Source: Vibrio sp. HI00D65 (GTDB lineage Bacteria > Pseudomonadota > Gammaproteobacteria > Enterobacterales > Vibrionaceae). From it: a DNA stretch of 64,000 nt. The DNA is taken from assembly GCF_001635455.1 (NCBI RefSeq), contig NZ_LWEH01000613.1:206756-270755 (forward strand), written 5' to 3'. This document shows positions 17,894 to 27,039 of this stretch, piece after piece. The first letter of the stretch is position 1. Each line of letters begins with the position of its first letter. The notes under the pieces were generated by a model, which ran no database searches, was not told the DNA's origin, and worked only from the letters and a program-made list of their open reading frames with translations. A program made the position numbers and the translations under genes.

Positions 17894-18442
17894 ATGAAAG
17901 TAGATACCGGCCATGACCAAGCTCAATTAAACACGCTGCTTTATCATGACAACAGCGCTTTGGCGAGCATCAAGAAAAACTCAGAAACTGAGGGCGCACT
18001 TGAGGCCGTCGCGGGTCAATTCGAAGCCATGTTCTTACAAATGGTGCTGCGCCAAATGCGCAGTAGTAGCGATGTTATGGCTGATAAAGACAGTCCATTT
18101 TCCAGCCAGCAACAAGGTGTGTTTCGTGACATGTATGATGGACAACTGGCGATGGAGCTGGCTAAAAAGCAGAGCTCTGGTATTGCCAATATGTTGGTCA
18201 AACAGCTTAGCCCCTCAATGCAAGAGGTGGTCTTTGACCCATCACGCAATATTTCTTCAGCTAACGATGAAAAGATCACAGCGACTGAACGAATCTCACA
18301 ACTTGAAAGCGATGTCTCTACGGTATCCGTTGAGGAAGTTAATTCTGTGCAGCATATGGTCGCCTCATTTGAACAAGTACTTGGTGAGGTTGGGATGACA
18401 ACGGCGTTTACTCAGCCGTTAAACCGAAAAATGGAGCTGTAA
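17894..18442 (+). CDS. flgJ: Rod cap protein FlgJ, single-domain form (lateral)
   Basis: A 182-residue protein that covers the N-terminal rod-cap domain (VAGQFEAMFLQMVLRQMRSS at about residues 37-56 and the DMYDGQLAMELAKKQ stretch near 84). The C-terminal muramidase domain of two-domain FlgJ (about 310 residues) is absent; the frame ends cleanly in TAA and flgK begins at the next base, so there is no sign of a frameshift. A separate lytic transglycosylase is encoded at 9296-10039. Confidence 0.92.
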   Translation: MKVDTGHDQAQLNTLLYHDNSALASIKKNSETEGALEAVAGQFEAMFLQMVLRQMRSSSDVMADKDSPFSSQQQGVFRDMYDGQLAMELAKKQSSGIANMLVKQLSPSMQEVVFDPSRNISSANDEKITATERISQLESDVSTVSVEEVNSVQHMVASFEQVLGEVGMTTAFTQPLNRKMEL

Positions 18443-19816
18443 ATGAATCTTGTTAATATTGGCCTTTCAGGCCTGAATGCGAACCGAGTAGCGCTTGATG
18501 TCACCGCGCAAAATGTCGCTAATATCAACACAGCAGGATACAGTCGTCAACAAGCGGTGATGACGTCTGTTGGTGATAGTAAGTACAGTAAGGTCAGTCC
18601 CGGTATGGGCGTTGAAGTAACCAGTATTCGTCGTGTTACCGATCAGTATTTGGTTAAACAAACTTGGTCTACCAATAGTTTAGCTGCTTATTCAGCGAGC
18701 TACAGTACGGCAATGAGCCAGCTTGAAAATACTTTCGGAGCTGATGGTTTCAGTGTGTCGGCGGGCTTAGATTCCCTAAATGCAGCGCTTAACGATGCAA
18801 CAGTAAAACCAGAATCAATTCCTTACCGCCAACAGATCATTAATGAATCAGAGGCGCTCGCGCGTCGTTTTAATACGCTTAGCGATTCGCTCCATAATCA
18901 ACAAAAAGACATGAGTGATCAGCGTAATGCAGCGCTGAGTCAGGCGAATAGTTTGATGTCGAATATTGCCCAAATTAATAAACAGATTGTTGAGATGCAA
19001 GGAACTGGAGGCAACCCAGCTCAGTTGATGGACTCGCGAGATCTGTTGGTGGGTGAGCTTTCTCAGATTGTCGAAGTCAAAACTACGGATCAGTCAGACG
19101 GTAGCCTACAAGTCACATTGGCTTCCGGACAGCCTTTGATTATGGGGGGCGAATACGGGCAGCTAACGGCAAAACCTAATCCGAGCGATCCTTACCTTGC
19201 TGATTTGACGGTCGATTTTTCATCACAAAGCTTTGTTATTGATCATTCGGTAGGGGGAAAGCTTGGTGCGATTAATGATTATCAAACAGAGGTCTTAAAG
19301 CCAAATCAAGTTGCACTTGACGATATGGCAAAAGCATTAGCTGATGAATACAACGCGGTACTGGCAACCGGTAAAGACCTTAACGGTAATCCGGGGCAAC
19401 CTTTGTTCAGCTATGATCCTGCCAACCCTTCTGCCAGCTTGACCATTACCAATATCGGTGCGCTAGGGTTAGCCTTTTCAGGCGATGGTACACCAGGTAA
19501 TGCAGATATATTGAATGAACTGATTAACCTGAGTAACAAACCCGTCTCCGTAACGGGCTATGGCATGCTGAGCTTGAATGATGCGTTTACGACTATGGTC
19601 GGTGAAACGGCGATTAAATCGCGTCAGGCGGAGTCCGACTATCAAGCCAAAACGGTGATGAATAAACAAGCTCATGCGGCTCGTGATAATGTTAGTGCGG
19701 TTAACAGTGATGAAGAGGCGGCAAATCTGATGACATTTGCGAATGCGCATAACGCTAATATGAAAGTGATTAGTACCGCCAATGAGTTATTTGACTCTGT
19801 TTTACAGTTATTTTAA
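18443..19816 (+). CDS. flgK: Hook-associated protein 1, FlgK (lateral)
   Basis: A 457-residue HAP1. The N terminus has the axial signature LDVTAQNVANINTAGYSRQQ, and the C terminus has NSDEEAANLMTFANAHNANMK with the FDSVLQLF ending. It starts directly after flgJ. It is on the short side for FlgK, missing part of the variable outer domain, as in other lateral systems. It forms the first hook-filament junction layer; FlgN is its chaperone. Confidence 0.94.
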   Translation: MNLVNIGLSGLNANRVALDVTAQNVANINTAGYSRQQAVMTSVGDSKYSKVSPGMGVEVTSIRRVTDQYLVKQTWSTNSLAAYSASYSTAMSQLENTFGADGFSVSAGLDSLNAALNDATVKPESIPYRQQIINESEALARRFNTLSDSLHNQQKDMSDQRNAALSQANSLMSNIAQINKQIVEMQGTGGNPAQLMDSRDLLVGELSQIVEVKTTDQSDGSLQVTLASGQPLIMGGEYGQLTAKPNPSDPYLADLTVDFSSQSFVIDHSVGGKLGAINDYQTEVLKPNQVALDDMAKALADEYNAVLATGKDLNGNPGQPLFSYDPANPSASLTITNIGALGLAFSGDGTPGNADILNELINLSNKPVSVTGYGMLSLNDAFTTMVGETAIKSRQAESDYQAKTVMNKQAHAARDNVSAVNSDEEAANLMTFANAHNANMKVISTANELFDSVLQLF

Positions 19817-19827
19817 AGGGACTCAAT

Positions 19828-20727
19828 ATGCGAATCAGTGACAGCCAATTCAGTCAAATGATGCTTCAAAGCCTGCAGATGAATAATTCTGGTTTAGGTG
19901 AAGTTATGCAACAAATGGCCACTGCTAGTCGGCTCACTAAGCTATCAGATGATCCAATGGCATCCATTAAATTACTTAACCTTGAGCGTGAAAATAGCGC
20001 GATTAGTCAGTATAAAGATAATATTGCTAACTTGAAAACGACGCTTTCTTCACAGGAAACGCACTTAGACTCGATTAATGAAAGTTTGAAGAGTGTACGT
20101 GACTTAGTGATTTGGGGGGCAAACGGTACGTTAACCGACGATGACCGCAGTGGTTTAATTATTGAATTAAAGAGCTACCGTGATTCGATAGAGTCCTCAT
20201 TCAATGCGCAAGATGAAGAGGGCATTTACTTATTCTCTGGAACTAAAACCGATGTGCCAGCGGTGGGCAATAACAGTGGTACATATCAAGTCGATGGTAA
20301 TAGTGATAAGCGAGTTGTGACGGTGGCGAAAGGGGTAGCCATGGACTCCAATATGACGGCGAAAGAGATCTTAGAGTTAAGTAATGGTGATAATGTATTA
20401 AATCAACTCGATGCATTGCTTGCTGAATTTGAGAACCCAAGCCCCAATTTTCAATCGGTCGTCGACGCGAGCTTGACATCCATCGATGATACGATGGCAA
20501 ATGTGCTCGGTGCGATGACTGAGATTGGCGGGCGTCATAACAATCTTGATCTTATGGACAGCGCACATAGTGAAAATAAGTTATTTGTCGATAAAGTGAC
20601 CAGTGATTTATCAGCACTGGATTATGGCGAAGCGTCAGTACGTTTGAGTAATTACATGGTGGCGCTGCAAGCGACACAAGCGAGCTATGTGAAGATCAAT
20701 GACCTTAACTTATTTGATCGTATCTAA
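19828..20727 (+). CDS. flgL: Hook-associated protein 3, FlgL (lateral)
   Basis: A 299-residue flagellin-like protein. The N-terminal MRISDSQFSQMMLQSLQ and QMATASRLTKLSDDPMASIK and a C-terminal helix ending NDLNLFDRI are typical of FlgL. It lies 11 bases after flgK and forms the second junction layer below the filament. Confidence 0.94.
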   Translation: MRISDSQFSQMMLQSLQMNNSGLGEVMQQMATASRLTKLSDDPMASIKLLNLERENSAISQYKDNIANLKTTLSSQETHLDSINESLKSVRDLVIWGANGTLTDDDRSGLIIELKSYRDSIESSFNAQDEEGIYLFSGTKTDVPAVGNNSGTYQVDGNSDKRVVTVAKGVAMDSNMTAKEILELSNGDNVLNQLDALLAEFENPSPNFQSVVDASLTSIDDTMANVLGAMTEIGGRHNNLDLMDSAHSENKLFVDKVTSDLSALDYGEASVRLSNYMVALQATQASYVKINDLNLFDRI

Positions 20728-20738
20728 GGAAGTTTAAT

Positions 20739-21779
20739 ATGGTAATGAGCACCGTCGATGTAAGAGCTCATAACATACGTTTAGGCGGGCAAGAGCAGCC
20801 CGCTATCCTGCCTACTCGTTCTACCCATTCGAGTCATATTGTCAACCCGCGTCATTCGCAAGCTCAGACAAACACCGCATCAGGCTATTCCATTTCTGGG
20901 TTTCAGCTTGTTCAAGGGCAGCAGCAAGCAACGTCGGTGCAAATTGCCTCTAAATCTTTGCAAGCGATTGGCAAAGAGCTCACTCAAATCAAGAGAAGTC
21001 TGACTCAAGCCATGAGTCAAGGCATTCAAAATATCCCTGGGTTGCAAGAAGGTTTGACCCGCTCGAAATTGTCTATTCAAGAAGGGGTTGAGAAAGCTCG
21101 CTTTGATGGTAAAAAATTAATCGACAACGAACTGAATTTTAATCTGGATAAAGCGGATGTTCGTCGTTTTTCGATTCCCGGACTGAATATCCATCGCCTC
21201 AGTGAGAAAACTGAGCAAATTCGTTTAGATTTTCCACAGGGGAAATCGGTGATGATACAGTTTGATGGGCAATCCCAAGGAGAACGTACAGTTAAGATGC
21301 TTGATCGCAGTTTGATTGCGATGGGGATGCGAGCGTCACTCTCGAAAGATGGGACCATTTTATTTGAAGCGCGTGACTCGGCTTATCAACAGATGCAACA
21401 GAGAGTATTAGTGACTGGAGAAGGGCATCGATTCCCTGCTGGGCAAGCGAATGCTTTGCGCTTGAAATCAGAGCCAGATGGTATTGGTGAGTTAAGTTTT
21501 GATTTGGGCTCTCGCAACGGTATTAAACAAACCATCGCCACAGTGAATCAACATTTGAGACAAGTACAAACTAGCTTAGAAGAGGCGAGAGCATTTCACG
21601 GAGAATTGAATTCACAAATACAAGCTGTACAGAGCCAGGCTAACCCATTGAGCGCTGCTGATGTGAACGCGAAACTCGATGGCTTTATGGCAACTTCTGA
21701 GCAGTTTATCTCGACATTCCAAGCGCTCAACGCACAAGCTAATGTGCGCCGTCATACGGTTGTCGCACTTCTAAAATAA
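20739..21779 (+). CDS. Flagellin-like / hook-associated protein at the end of the flg operon (LafW-like)
   Basis: A 346-residue protein starting 11 bases after flgL. Long amphipathic helices at about residues 55-125 and 265-346 bracket a beta-rich middle with a run of VMIQFDGQSQGERTV type strands. This helix-strand-helix layout and the FDGKKLIDNEL segment recall flagellin D0/D1 folds and hook-associated proteins. E. coli Flag-2 has a hook-associated gene called lafW after flgL, so a similar role is likely. Detailed function is not recognised; no signal peptide is seen, which fits export by the flagellar type III system. Confidence 0.6.
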   Translation: MVMSTVDVRAHNIRLGGQEQPAILPTRSTHSSHIVNPRHSQAQTNTASGYSISGFQLVQGQQQATSVQIASKSLQAIGKELTQIKRSLTQAMSQGIQNIPGLQEGLTRSKLSIQEGVEKARFDGKKLIDNELNFNLDKADVRRFSIPGLNIHRLSEKTEQIRLDFPQGKSVMIQFDGQSQGERTVKMLDRSLIAMGMRASLSKDGTILFEARDSAYQQMQQRVLVTGEGHRFPAGQANALRLKSEPDGIGELSFDLGSRNGIKQTIATVNQHLRQVQTSLEEARAFHGELNSQIQAVQSQANPLSAADVNAKLDGFMATSEQFISTFQALNAQANVRRHTVVALLK

Positions 21780-21926
21780 CCTGTATTTAGGTCGGTCTTT
21801 CTATTTATTTGAAAATATCGGCCTTATCTCCAAGCTCCTTCTTTACGTGGCTCTGAGTCATCATTGTGTTTCTCTCTCCAAATATTTTTGTAATAGAGGT
21901 AAGCGCTAGCCTTATTTGATGCTTGA

Positions 21927-22214
21927 TTACACCAAAAAGAAAAAATAGATAAAGCAAACAAACGCAAGCAAAGTAGCGGAGAGTACGGGGTAAGTGATGT
22001 AAGAATCATGATGCGTCGTGCGTTGGTAGCAAAGTGAAACTAATAAGATATTGTAGATAACCAGTAGCAGGCTGATCATGGTGCCACTACTTAGGTTCAA
22101 GCTTGATAACCGAGTAAGAAAAATAGCCAACAATAGGTAATCAAAGATGATTAACCATAGAAAGGCTTTTTGGATGACGTCTCTTTTATTTTTATCGGAC
22201 TTGGATACAGACAT
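21927..22214 (-). CDS. Small membrane protein downstream of lafU
   Basis: 95 residues from ATG 22214 (MSVSKSDKNKRD...); the longer frame to 22289 starts with TTG and adds a Cys-rich stretch unlike a protein N terminus. Three hydrophobic segments follow a basic start (about residues 16-36, 44-64 and 72-95). It lies 77 bases past the lafU stop on the same strand, so it may be the last gene of the lafBCDEFSTU operon. No family is recognised. It converges with the flagellin-like gene. Confidence 0.55.
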   Translation of the reverse strand: MSVSKSDKNKRDVIQKAFLWLIIFDYLLLAIFLTRLSSLNLSSGTMISLLLVIYNILLVSLCYQRTTHHDSYITYPVLSATLLAFVCFIYFFFLV

Positions 22215-22291
22215 ATCTAACTCAATGAAGCGATGGTTGCGGCTACAAAAATGACAGAACAGCAAGGTCACATCGCAGTGACCTGTCAAGA

Positions 22292-23284
22292 TTACAAGTC
22301 TTGAATTTTCGCGATTGGAGCCTCGGAATTCACAGAATAGTGACGGGCTTCTTGGCGAACCACAGGCTGGTTTAATGCGGCTTTTTGTTTGGCTTGTTGT
22401 AGTTCGCTACTTTGCTGATGGCCAAATAAGGTGTCGAGCATTTGTGCGGCTGGTGTCGTTAAGATAAACAGCTCGATTCGACGATTCTCACTTGAGTCCG
22501 GTTCACTTGGATTAAGTAGAGCGCGATCTGACATTCCTGCGACTTGTATCACACGCTGTTCAGGCATCCCACCTGATACTAAAGTGTGTCTTGCGACGTC
22601 AGCTCGAGATGCAGAAAGTGCCCAATTAGATTGGTTACTTAGACGTCTTTTGAAAGGGGTTGAGTCGGTATGTCCGCTGATGATGACTGAGTTGCTGATG
22701 CGGCCAAACACGGGTGCTAAAGCAAGCAGTAGATCCTCAAAGAAAGGGGTAAGTTCTGCTCCTCCTCGGCTAAACATGTGTTGCTTATAATCATCTTGTA
22801 GGACAATACGAAGCCCTTGTGGTGTAATGGTGATATTGACGTTGTCTTGAGCGCTAATTTGCCCAATCACCTCATCGATCACTTTTGCAAGTAAAGCCAA
22901 TTGTTCTTGGGTATCCCAGCTTCCCGGAATTAATGAATCCATTTCTGGACCATCGCCATCTCCTCTAAAGAATGAGCTTACAATATGATTTGATTCATGT
23001 TTGCTTGGCACAGAAGACTCCTGTGCCAAATCGACTGGAGAGAGGCTTGGTGATGTGTCGAAAGGGTTGCCATAGCTATTCTCGAACACGCTGGCACTGT
23101 TCAGGTGCGCCACAATGGCTTTACGCTCTTCCTTATCGACCACTTGCATGACCCAAAGGACAAGGAACAGCGCCATTAATGCGATCATGAAATCAGCAAA
23201 TGCGACTTTCCACGCGCCATTATGGTGCTCATCATAGCTGTGAGCTTTAGCGCGTTTGAATACCACGTGTTCTTGTTTTTGCAT
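22292..23284 (-). CDS. lafU: Lateral flagellar stator protein LafU (MotB family)
   Basis: 330 residues with one membrane helix near 25-47 that holds the critical ion-binding aspartate D31 (VAFADFMIALMALFLVLWVM), followed by a C-terminal OmpA-like peptidoglycan-binding domain (ISGHTDSTPF, SASRADVARHTLVSGG). With LafT it forms the stator that powers the lateral motor; the lateral systems of vibrios are proton-driven. Its start overlaps the lafT stop by one base. Confidence 0.95.
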   Translation of the reverse strand: MQKQEHVVFKRAKAHSYDEHHNGAWKVAFADFMIALMALFLVLWVMQVVDKEERKAIVAHLNSASVFENSYGNPFDTSPSLSPVDLAQESSVPSKHESNHIVSSFFRGDGDGPEMDSLIPGSWDTQEQLALLAKVIDEVIGQISAQDNVNITITPQGLRIVLQDDYKQHMFSRGGAELTPFFEDLLLALAPVFGRISNSVIISGHTDSTPFKRRLSNQSNWALSASRADVARHTLVSGGMPEQRVIQVAGMSDRALLNPSEPDSSENRRIELFILTTPAAQMLDTLFGHQQSSELQQAKQKAALNQPVVRQEARHYSVNSEAPIAKIQDL

Positions 23285-24141
23285 TATCCCTCCTGTTCAG
23301 CTAACCACCTCTCCATTTGGTTAAATGTCGGTTTAAGATCGAGCTGAATGTGTTTACGGCCAGCGTCAATGGCGAGTAATGTTGGTTTTTTCGCAATGTA
23401 AGCAACCAAAGTGGCACGTACACACTCAAAAGCCGTCATGTTTCGCTTTACTCGCTGAGCCATGGCGTTACTGAGTGGATCTAAACAACAGTAACACCCG
23501 AAAATACCAATGAATGTCCCAACGAGGGCTGCGGCAACGTGGTAACCAATCATAGCGATAGAGCCGTCAATCGCTTGCATGGTAATGATGATGCCACCTA
23601 CTGCAGCAAGAATACCAAACCCTGGAAGTGCTTCTGCGGTGCGCTGCATTGAGCGTGAAGGCAGCAACATCTCGGTTTGAATGGCTTCGATTTCTTGTTC
23701 TAACAGTCCCTCTAATTCATGAGGCGACATTTGTCCCATTGCCATTAAACGTAAATTGTCGGTAATGAATGAAACAAGGCGATGATCCTGATTAACTTTT
23801 GGATACGCGAGGAAGATCGAGCTTTGATCAGGTGATTCAATATGTGAGTCTAAAAATTTAAAGCCACGATTACGTGCGGTTTCTAGCAAGTTATGCAGTA
23901 ATGCCATTAGCTCCATGTGGTACTCATATTCTTCTTTTGAGTTGGACATTGTAGCTCGTAGTTGCTGGCGCATCTCTTTTAGTACATGGGGCGGGTTGCC
24001 TATGATCAGTGAACCCACAGCTGCACCAATAATGATCAAAAATTCAGCGGGCTGCCAAATAGCACCGAGATTTCCGCCTGCCCAAATGTATCCACCAAAG
24101 ACACACAATAGAACGATTATGGCTCCAAAAAACTTTTGCAT
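23284..24141 (-). CDS. lafT: Lateral flagellar stator protein LafT (MotA family)
   Basis: 285 residues with four membrane segments: an N-terminal pair (IIVLLCVFGGYIWAG and FLIIIGAAVGSLII) and a C-terminal pair (LPGFGILAAVGGIIITMQAI and HVAAALVGTFIGIFGCYC). The cytoplasmic loop carries the charged residues that contact FliG. The sequence is close to H+-type MotA. It is translationally coupled to lafU. Confidence 0.95.
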   Translation of the reverse strand: MQKFFGAIIVLLCVFGGYIWAGGNLGAIWQPAEFLIIIGAAVGSLIIGNPPHVLKEMRQQLRATMSNSKEEYEYHMELMALLHNLLETARNRGFKFLDSHIESPDQSSIFLAYPKVNQDHRLVSFITDNLRLMAMGQMSPHELEGLLEQEIEAIQTEMLLPSRSMQRTAEALPGFGILAAVGGIIITMQAIDGSIAMIGYHVAAALVGTFIGIFGCYCCLDPLSNAMAQRVKRNMTAFECVRATLVAYIAKKPTLLAIDAGRKHIQLDLKPTFNQMERWLAEQEG

Positions 24142-24151
24142 ATTGTGACTC

Positions 24152-24880
24152 CTAGGATGTCATTAACTGGTTGAGTTGTTTAAGTGCTTGTTTATGTAAT
24201 TGACAAATACGAGGTGGTGTCAAATTAAGTACAAGCGCAATTTCATGTAAATTGAGTTCGTGTTGATAGAATAGCGTCATTAGCAGTTGGTCTCGTTTAG
24301 GCAGCTTACTGAGAGCGCTTTCTAGAGTACGACGGGTATGCTCATGCTCCATGCCATCGTATTGTCCCCCCAAGTGGTTGGTGCAACCTGTCTCCATGAG
24401 TTGGTCAAGGCTTTGCATCTCTCCAGCTAGTGCGGCATTTTGACGGTTATAATAGTCTTGTTCATCCGTGCCGAGTGCTTGGATTATCTCTGTATCACTC
24501 GGTACTCTGCCGAGCGAACGAGTGAGATCGCGAGTCACATCGTTTAACTCATGAGCTTGTTGACGCGTTTTTCGGGAACGCCAATCGAGCCGGCGAAGTT
24601 CATCCAAAATGGCACCGCGAACTCGGCAGACTGCAAATGCTGGGAAGTGTGGGTCATCGATATTTTGATAACGACGTCCTGCTTCTATAAGAGCAATGAG
24701 GCCAATTTGTTGCATATCTTCAATGCTGCAATGTGAAGTCGCGTGGACGCGCAGTTGATTCACCACGCGCTTCACCATGATTTGATGGCGCTGTAAGAGT
24801 GCATTTTCATCCAATGGGCTAGACGGTATATTCGCTTCTTCTGAAGAGGTATAACTTTCCTGAAAATTCATTTCTAGCAT
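24152..24880 (-). CDS. lafS: Lateral flagellar sigma-28 factor LafS (FliA family)
   Basis: 242 residues with sigma-70 family regions 2, 3 and 4. Region 2 holds CSIEDMQQIGLIALIEA and FPAFAVCRVRGAILDELRRLDW; region 4 holds LPKRDQLLMTLFYQHELNLHEIA and the HTH LNLTPPRICQLHKQA. It would drive late lateral genes such as lafA and is held by FlgM until export. It sits inside the lafBCDEFSTU operon. Confidence 0.95.
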   Translation of the reverse strand: MLEMNFQESYTSSEEANIPSSPLDENALLQRHQIMVKRVVNQLRVHATSHCSIEDMQQIGLIALIEAGRRYQNIDDPHFPAFAVCRVRGAILDELRRLDWRSRKTRQQAHELNDVTRDLTRSLGRVPSDTEIIQALGTDEQDYYNRQNAALAGEMQSLDQLMETGCTNHLGGQYDGMEHEHTRRTLESALSKLPKRDQLLMTLFYQHELNLHEIALVLNLTPPRICQLHKQALKQLNQLMTS

Positions 24881-24892
24881 GCTTGTGCTCCG

Positions 24893-25402
24893 TTATTGCA
24901 CAACATATTTAGTCAATATAACGTCATCAATATTTCGTACGATGTCAGTTTTATCGAAGGCCGAAAGCAAGGTACTTTTAATCTCAGCTTGTAGGGTGTC
25001 AATAGTTCCTGGTTGCTGTAGCTCATCAAAGGTTTTGTTACTAAACAGCTTAAGTAATGCGTTCTGCACCATAGGCATATAATCATCGATATTTTTTATG
25101 CGTTCCAGACGACGTGTTTCTATGGCAAGTTCTAGCATCACAAAGTGGGTTTGTTTTTTTCCTTTAATGGTTAAAACGACCTTTTCGAGTGGGTGAAAAC
25201 TGGGCCCATTTTGTTCTGACTTATTTGATGTTAGGAACGCTAATGGAGATGTTTCTAAAAAGTCATTGATCCCAGCTCCCGACTGACTCAATTCAGCGCT
25301 TTTATTTAGATACCAAATTCCCCCAATGACTGTCGTCGCTGAAACGAGGGCACTGGTGATGATCATGGCGATAAACAGCGTGATCATTTGTTTTTTTGTC
25401 AT
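24893..25402 (-). CDS. lafF: Flagellar basal-body protein FliL (LafF, lateral)
   Basis: 169 residues with an N-terminal membrane helix (residues 8-31) and a periplasmic domain that ends in the FliL-type pattern (ETRRLERIKNIDDYMPMVQNALL, then IKSTLLSAFDKTDIVRNIDDV). FliL proteins surround or support the stator. In the lateral operons of V. parahaemolyticus the gene at this position is called lafF. Confidence 0.85.
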   Translation of the reverse strand: MTKKQMITLFIAMIITSALVSATTVIGGIWYLNKSAELSQSGAGINDFLETSPLAFLTSNKSEQNGPSFHPLEKVVLTIKGKKQTHFVMLELAIETRRLERIKNIDDYMPMVQNALLKLFSNKTFDELQQPGTIDTLQAEIKSTLLSAFDKTDIVRNIDDVILTKYVVQ

Positions 25403-25424
25403 AACCTTTTTCCTCGATAGTTGA

Positions 25425-26333
25425 TTAGGCTTGAGTGTTCAGCCAGTGTTCTGAAGAGTTCGCTGCTGTATCGGATTGCAAGGGCTTCGCGTCTCGCGCG
25501 GCAAGAATAGTGATTTCATCTGATTCTGATTCTGGTGTGTGGTGTGATCGTTCATGACCTTGGTCTGAACCGACATTCACATCGACATGAACGAAGTTTT
25601 GCTCTTGCAGCTCAGCACGTAAACGTTCTGATACTTGTATTAGTGCTTCACGTGTTACCGCGTTAGTGGCGTTGATTTGCACGCTCAAACGATCACCTTC
25701 AACCCGAACTAATAAATCGAGTTTGCCGAGTTCGGGCGGATCGAGACGGATTTTTGCTTCTTGCAAGTTTTGTTGCGCTTGTAGCGTCACGCGGTCTTGT
25801 AGCACTTGCAACATCTGCTCACCCCATCTACCAGAGCCGGTATCAACGCGAACGGAAGACCACTCCGCACCTTGAGCTTGAGTTGCTGCAAGCAGTGAGG
25901 TTGGATTGGAATGTTGCGTCGCCAGTATTTGCGATAGCATGCTGCCTGCTGATATGTGATCGTGAGTGGGCAGGCTTAGCGACGGTTTCAAATCATAAGT
26001 AGAAACTTTAAGTGAGAGTGGTATGTTCGTTTGAACACCACTTTGGTTGTCTTGTGGAGGGACAGTTTTTACAGGTGTGAAAGTTTGCGCTTGCGTGGCC
26101 AGGTTCATTGAGGGTGTAGCGTTACCGAATAACAGTTCATCAGAGCTGTCCTCCGTATTGAGCTCAATTGAGCTGACGTCAGGTTGCACAGCTTCCGAGG
26201 ATGAGACTGGCGCAAGTAAGCGAAATTCAGCATTGGTGGCAGGCGCATTGGTTGGCGTCTGTTGGGTGACCGTGACTGGTTTTGCTGGCGATGAAGAAGG
26301 TGAATTCGCAGACATTGAGTTAGTGACCATCAT
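25425..26333 (-). CDS. lafE: Hook-length control protein (LafE, FliK-like)
   Basis: 302 residues. The first half is low-complexity and rich in Ser, Thr, Pro and Gln. The C-terminal domain has the FliK substrate-switch signature (AKIRLDPPELGKLDLLVRVE near residues 186-205, then SVQINATNAVTREALIQ). FliK-type rulers are secreted during hook growth and switch FlhB from hook to filament substrates. Its start overlaps the lafD stop by 4 bases. Confidence 0.9.
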   Translation of the reverse strand: MMVTNSMSANSPSSSPAKPVTVTQQTPTNAPATNAEFRLLAPVSSSEAVQPDVSSIELNTEDSSDELLFGNATPSMNLATQAQTFTPVKTVPPQDNQSGVQTNIPLSLKVSTYDLKPSLSLPTHDHISAGSMLSQILATQHSNPTSLLAATQAQGAEWSSVRVDTGSGRWGEQMLQVLQDRVTLQAQQNLQEAKIRLDPPELGKLDLLVRVEGDRLSVQINATNAVTREALIQVSERLRAELQEQNFVHVDVNVGSDQGHERSHHTPESESDEITILAARDAKPLQSDTAANSSEHWLNTQA

Positions 26334-26650
26334 TGCGTTAGCTCCATTGTCATCGCGAGTTGATATGTCATGGCACGTTCTTGTTGATCGTTGACCATAT
26401 TCATCTCTTGTTTTAGCTCGCTGGTGGCTCTTTCAAGCTCTGTAAACGCAGCGGCATGCATGGCTTTTGCTCGCTGGATTTCCGGTGCGAGTTTCGGATT
26501 TTTTAACAAAGACTTATTGTTGAAAAGCAACTCACGCAACTGTAGGTCTAAGCGTTTGAGGGCTTGCCAATCGGCTGTCTTGGTCGCGATGTGGATCCGC
26601 TTTGATAAGTGACGAAATCGCTCAGGCGATACGTTATGCTTGCTGTCCAA
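26330..26650 (-). CDS. lafD: LafD, small FliT-like lateral flagellar protein
   Basis: A 106-residue helical, charged protein between fliS and fliK homologues. Size, predicted coil content and the position next to lafC/lafB suggest a FliT-like export chaperone for the filament cap. Direct sequence similarity to FliT is weak, so this rests on synteny with the lafBCDEFSTU operon. It overlaps both neighbours by a few bases. Confidence 0.7.
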   Translation of the reverse strand: MDSKHNVSPERFRHLSKRIHIATKTADWQALKRLDLQLRELLFNNKSLLKNPKLAPEIQRAKAMHAAAFTELERATSELKQEMNMVNDQQERAMTYQLAMTMELTQ

Positions 26651-27020
26651 AATTCATCCATCCTTCTCGAATGTTGCCCATTACGCGCTCAATGTTATCT
26701 AAACGTAGGGCGTCATTTTGCACACTGGTGTGGTACAGCTCAGCTTGGCAAAAGTCATAAAGTTGGCGTAAGTTTTCCGCTACTTCACCGCCATTCTCCT
26801 CATCCAAGGCACTGGTGAGGCCAATGAGAATGTTCATACATTTATTAATACCAGCGCCTTTTTCTGCGAGGCGATTAGCCGCAAGGTGGCCACGTACTCG
26901 TTCGACTTCATCAAGTAGGCCATCAATGAGCATCACCACAAGTTGGTGCGGATTAGCTGATGCGGCTTGTGCATCAAGATCAACCTGCTGGTATGAGTCA
27001 TAGCCAGAATCCATGAGCAT
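26634..27020 (-). CDS. lafC: Flagellin chaperone FliS (LafC)
   Basis: 128 residues from ATG 27020, which has GGAG seven bases upstream; the frame is open to 27047, but that start lacks support and would overlap lafB. It shows typical FliS features: SGYDSYQQVDLDAQAASANP at the N terminus, then HQLVVMLIDGLLDEVERVR, and the closing GNIREGWMNF. It binds the LafA C terminus in the cytoplasm and keeps it unpolymerised until export. Confidence 0.92.
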   Translation of the reverse strand: MLMDSGYDSYQQVDLDAQAASANPHQLVVMLIDGLLDEVERVRGHLAANRLAEKGAGINKCMNILIGLTSALDEENGGEVAENLRQLYDFCQAELYHTSVQNDALRLDNIERVMGNIREGWMNFGQQA

Positions 27021-27039
27021 AAATATTTCTCCGTTAGCG

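Noticed and set aside
17894..18442. FlgJ broken by a frameshift
   Set aside because: The frame ends cleanly and flgK starts at the next base; no muramidase sequence remains in any frame.
24152..24880. Sigma factor as a general stress or heat-shock sigma
   Set aside because: Size, region 2/4 motifs and position in lafBCDEFSTU fit the FliA family.
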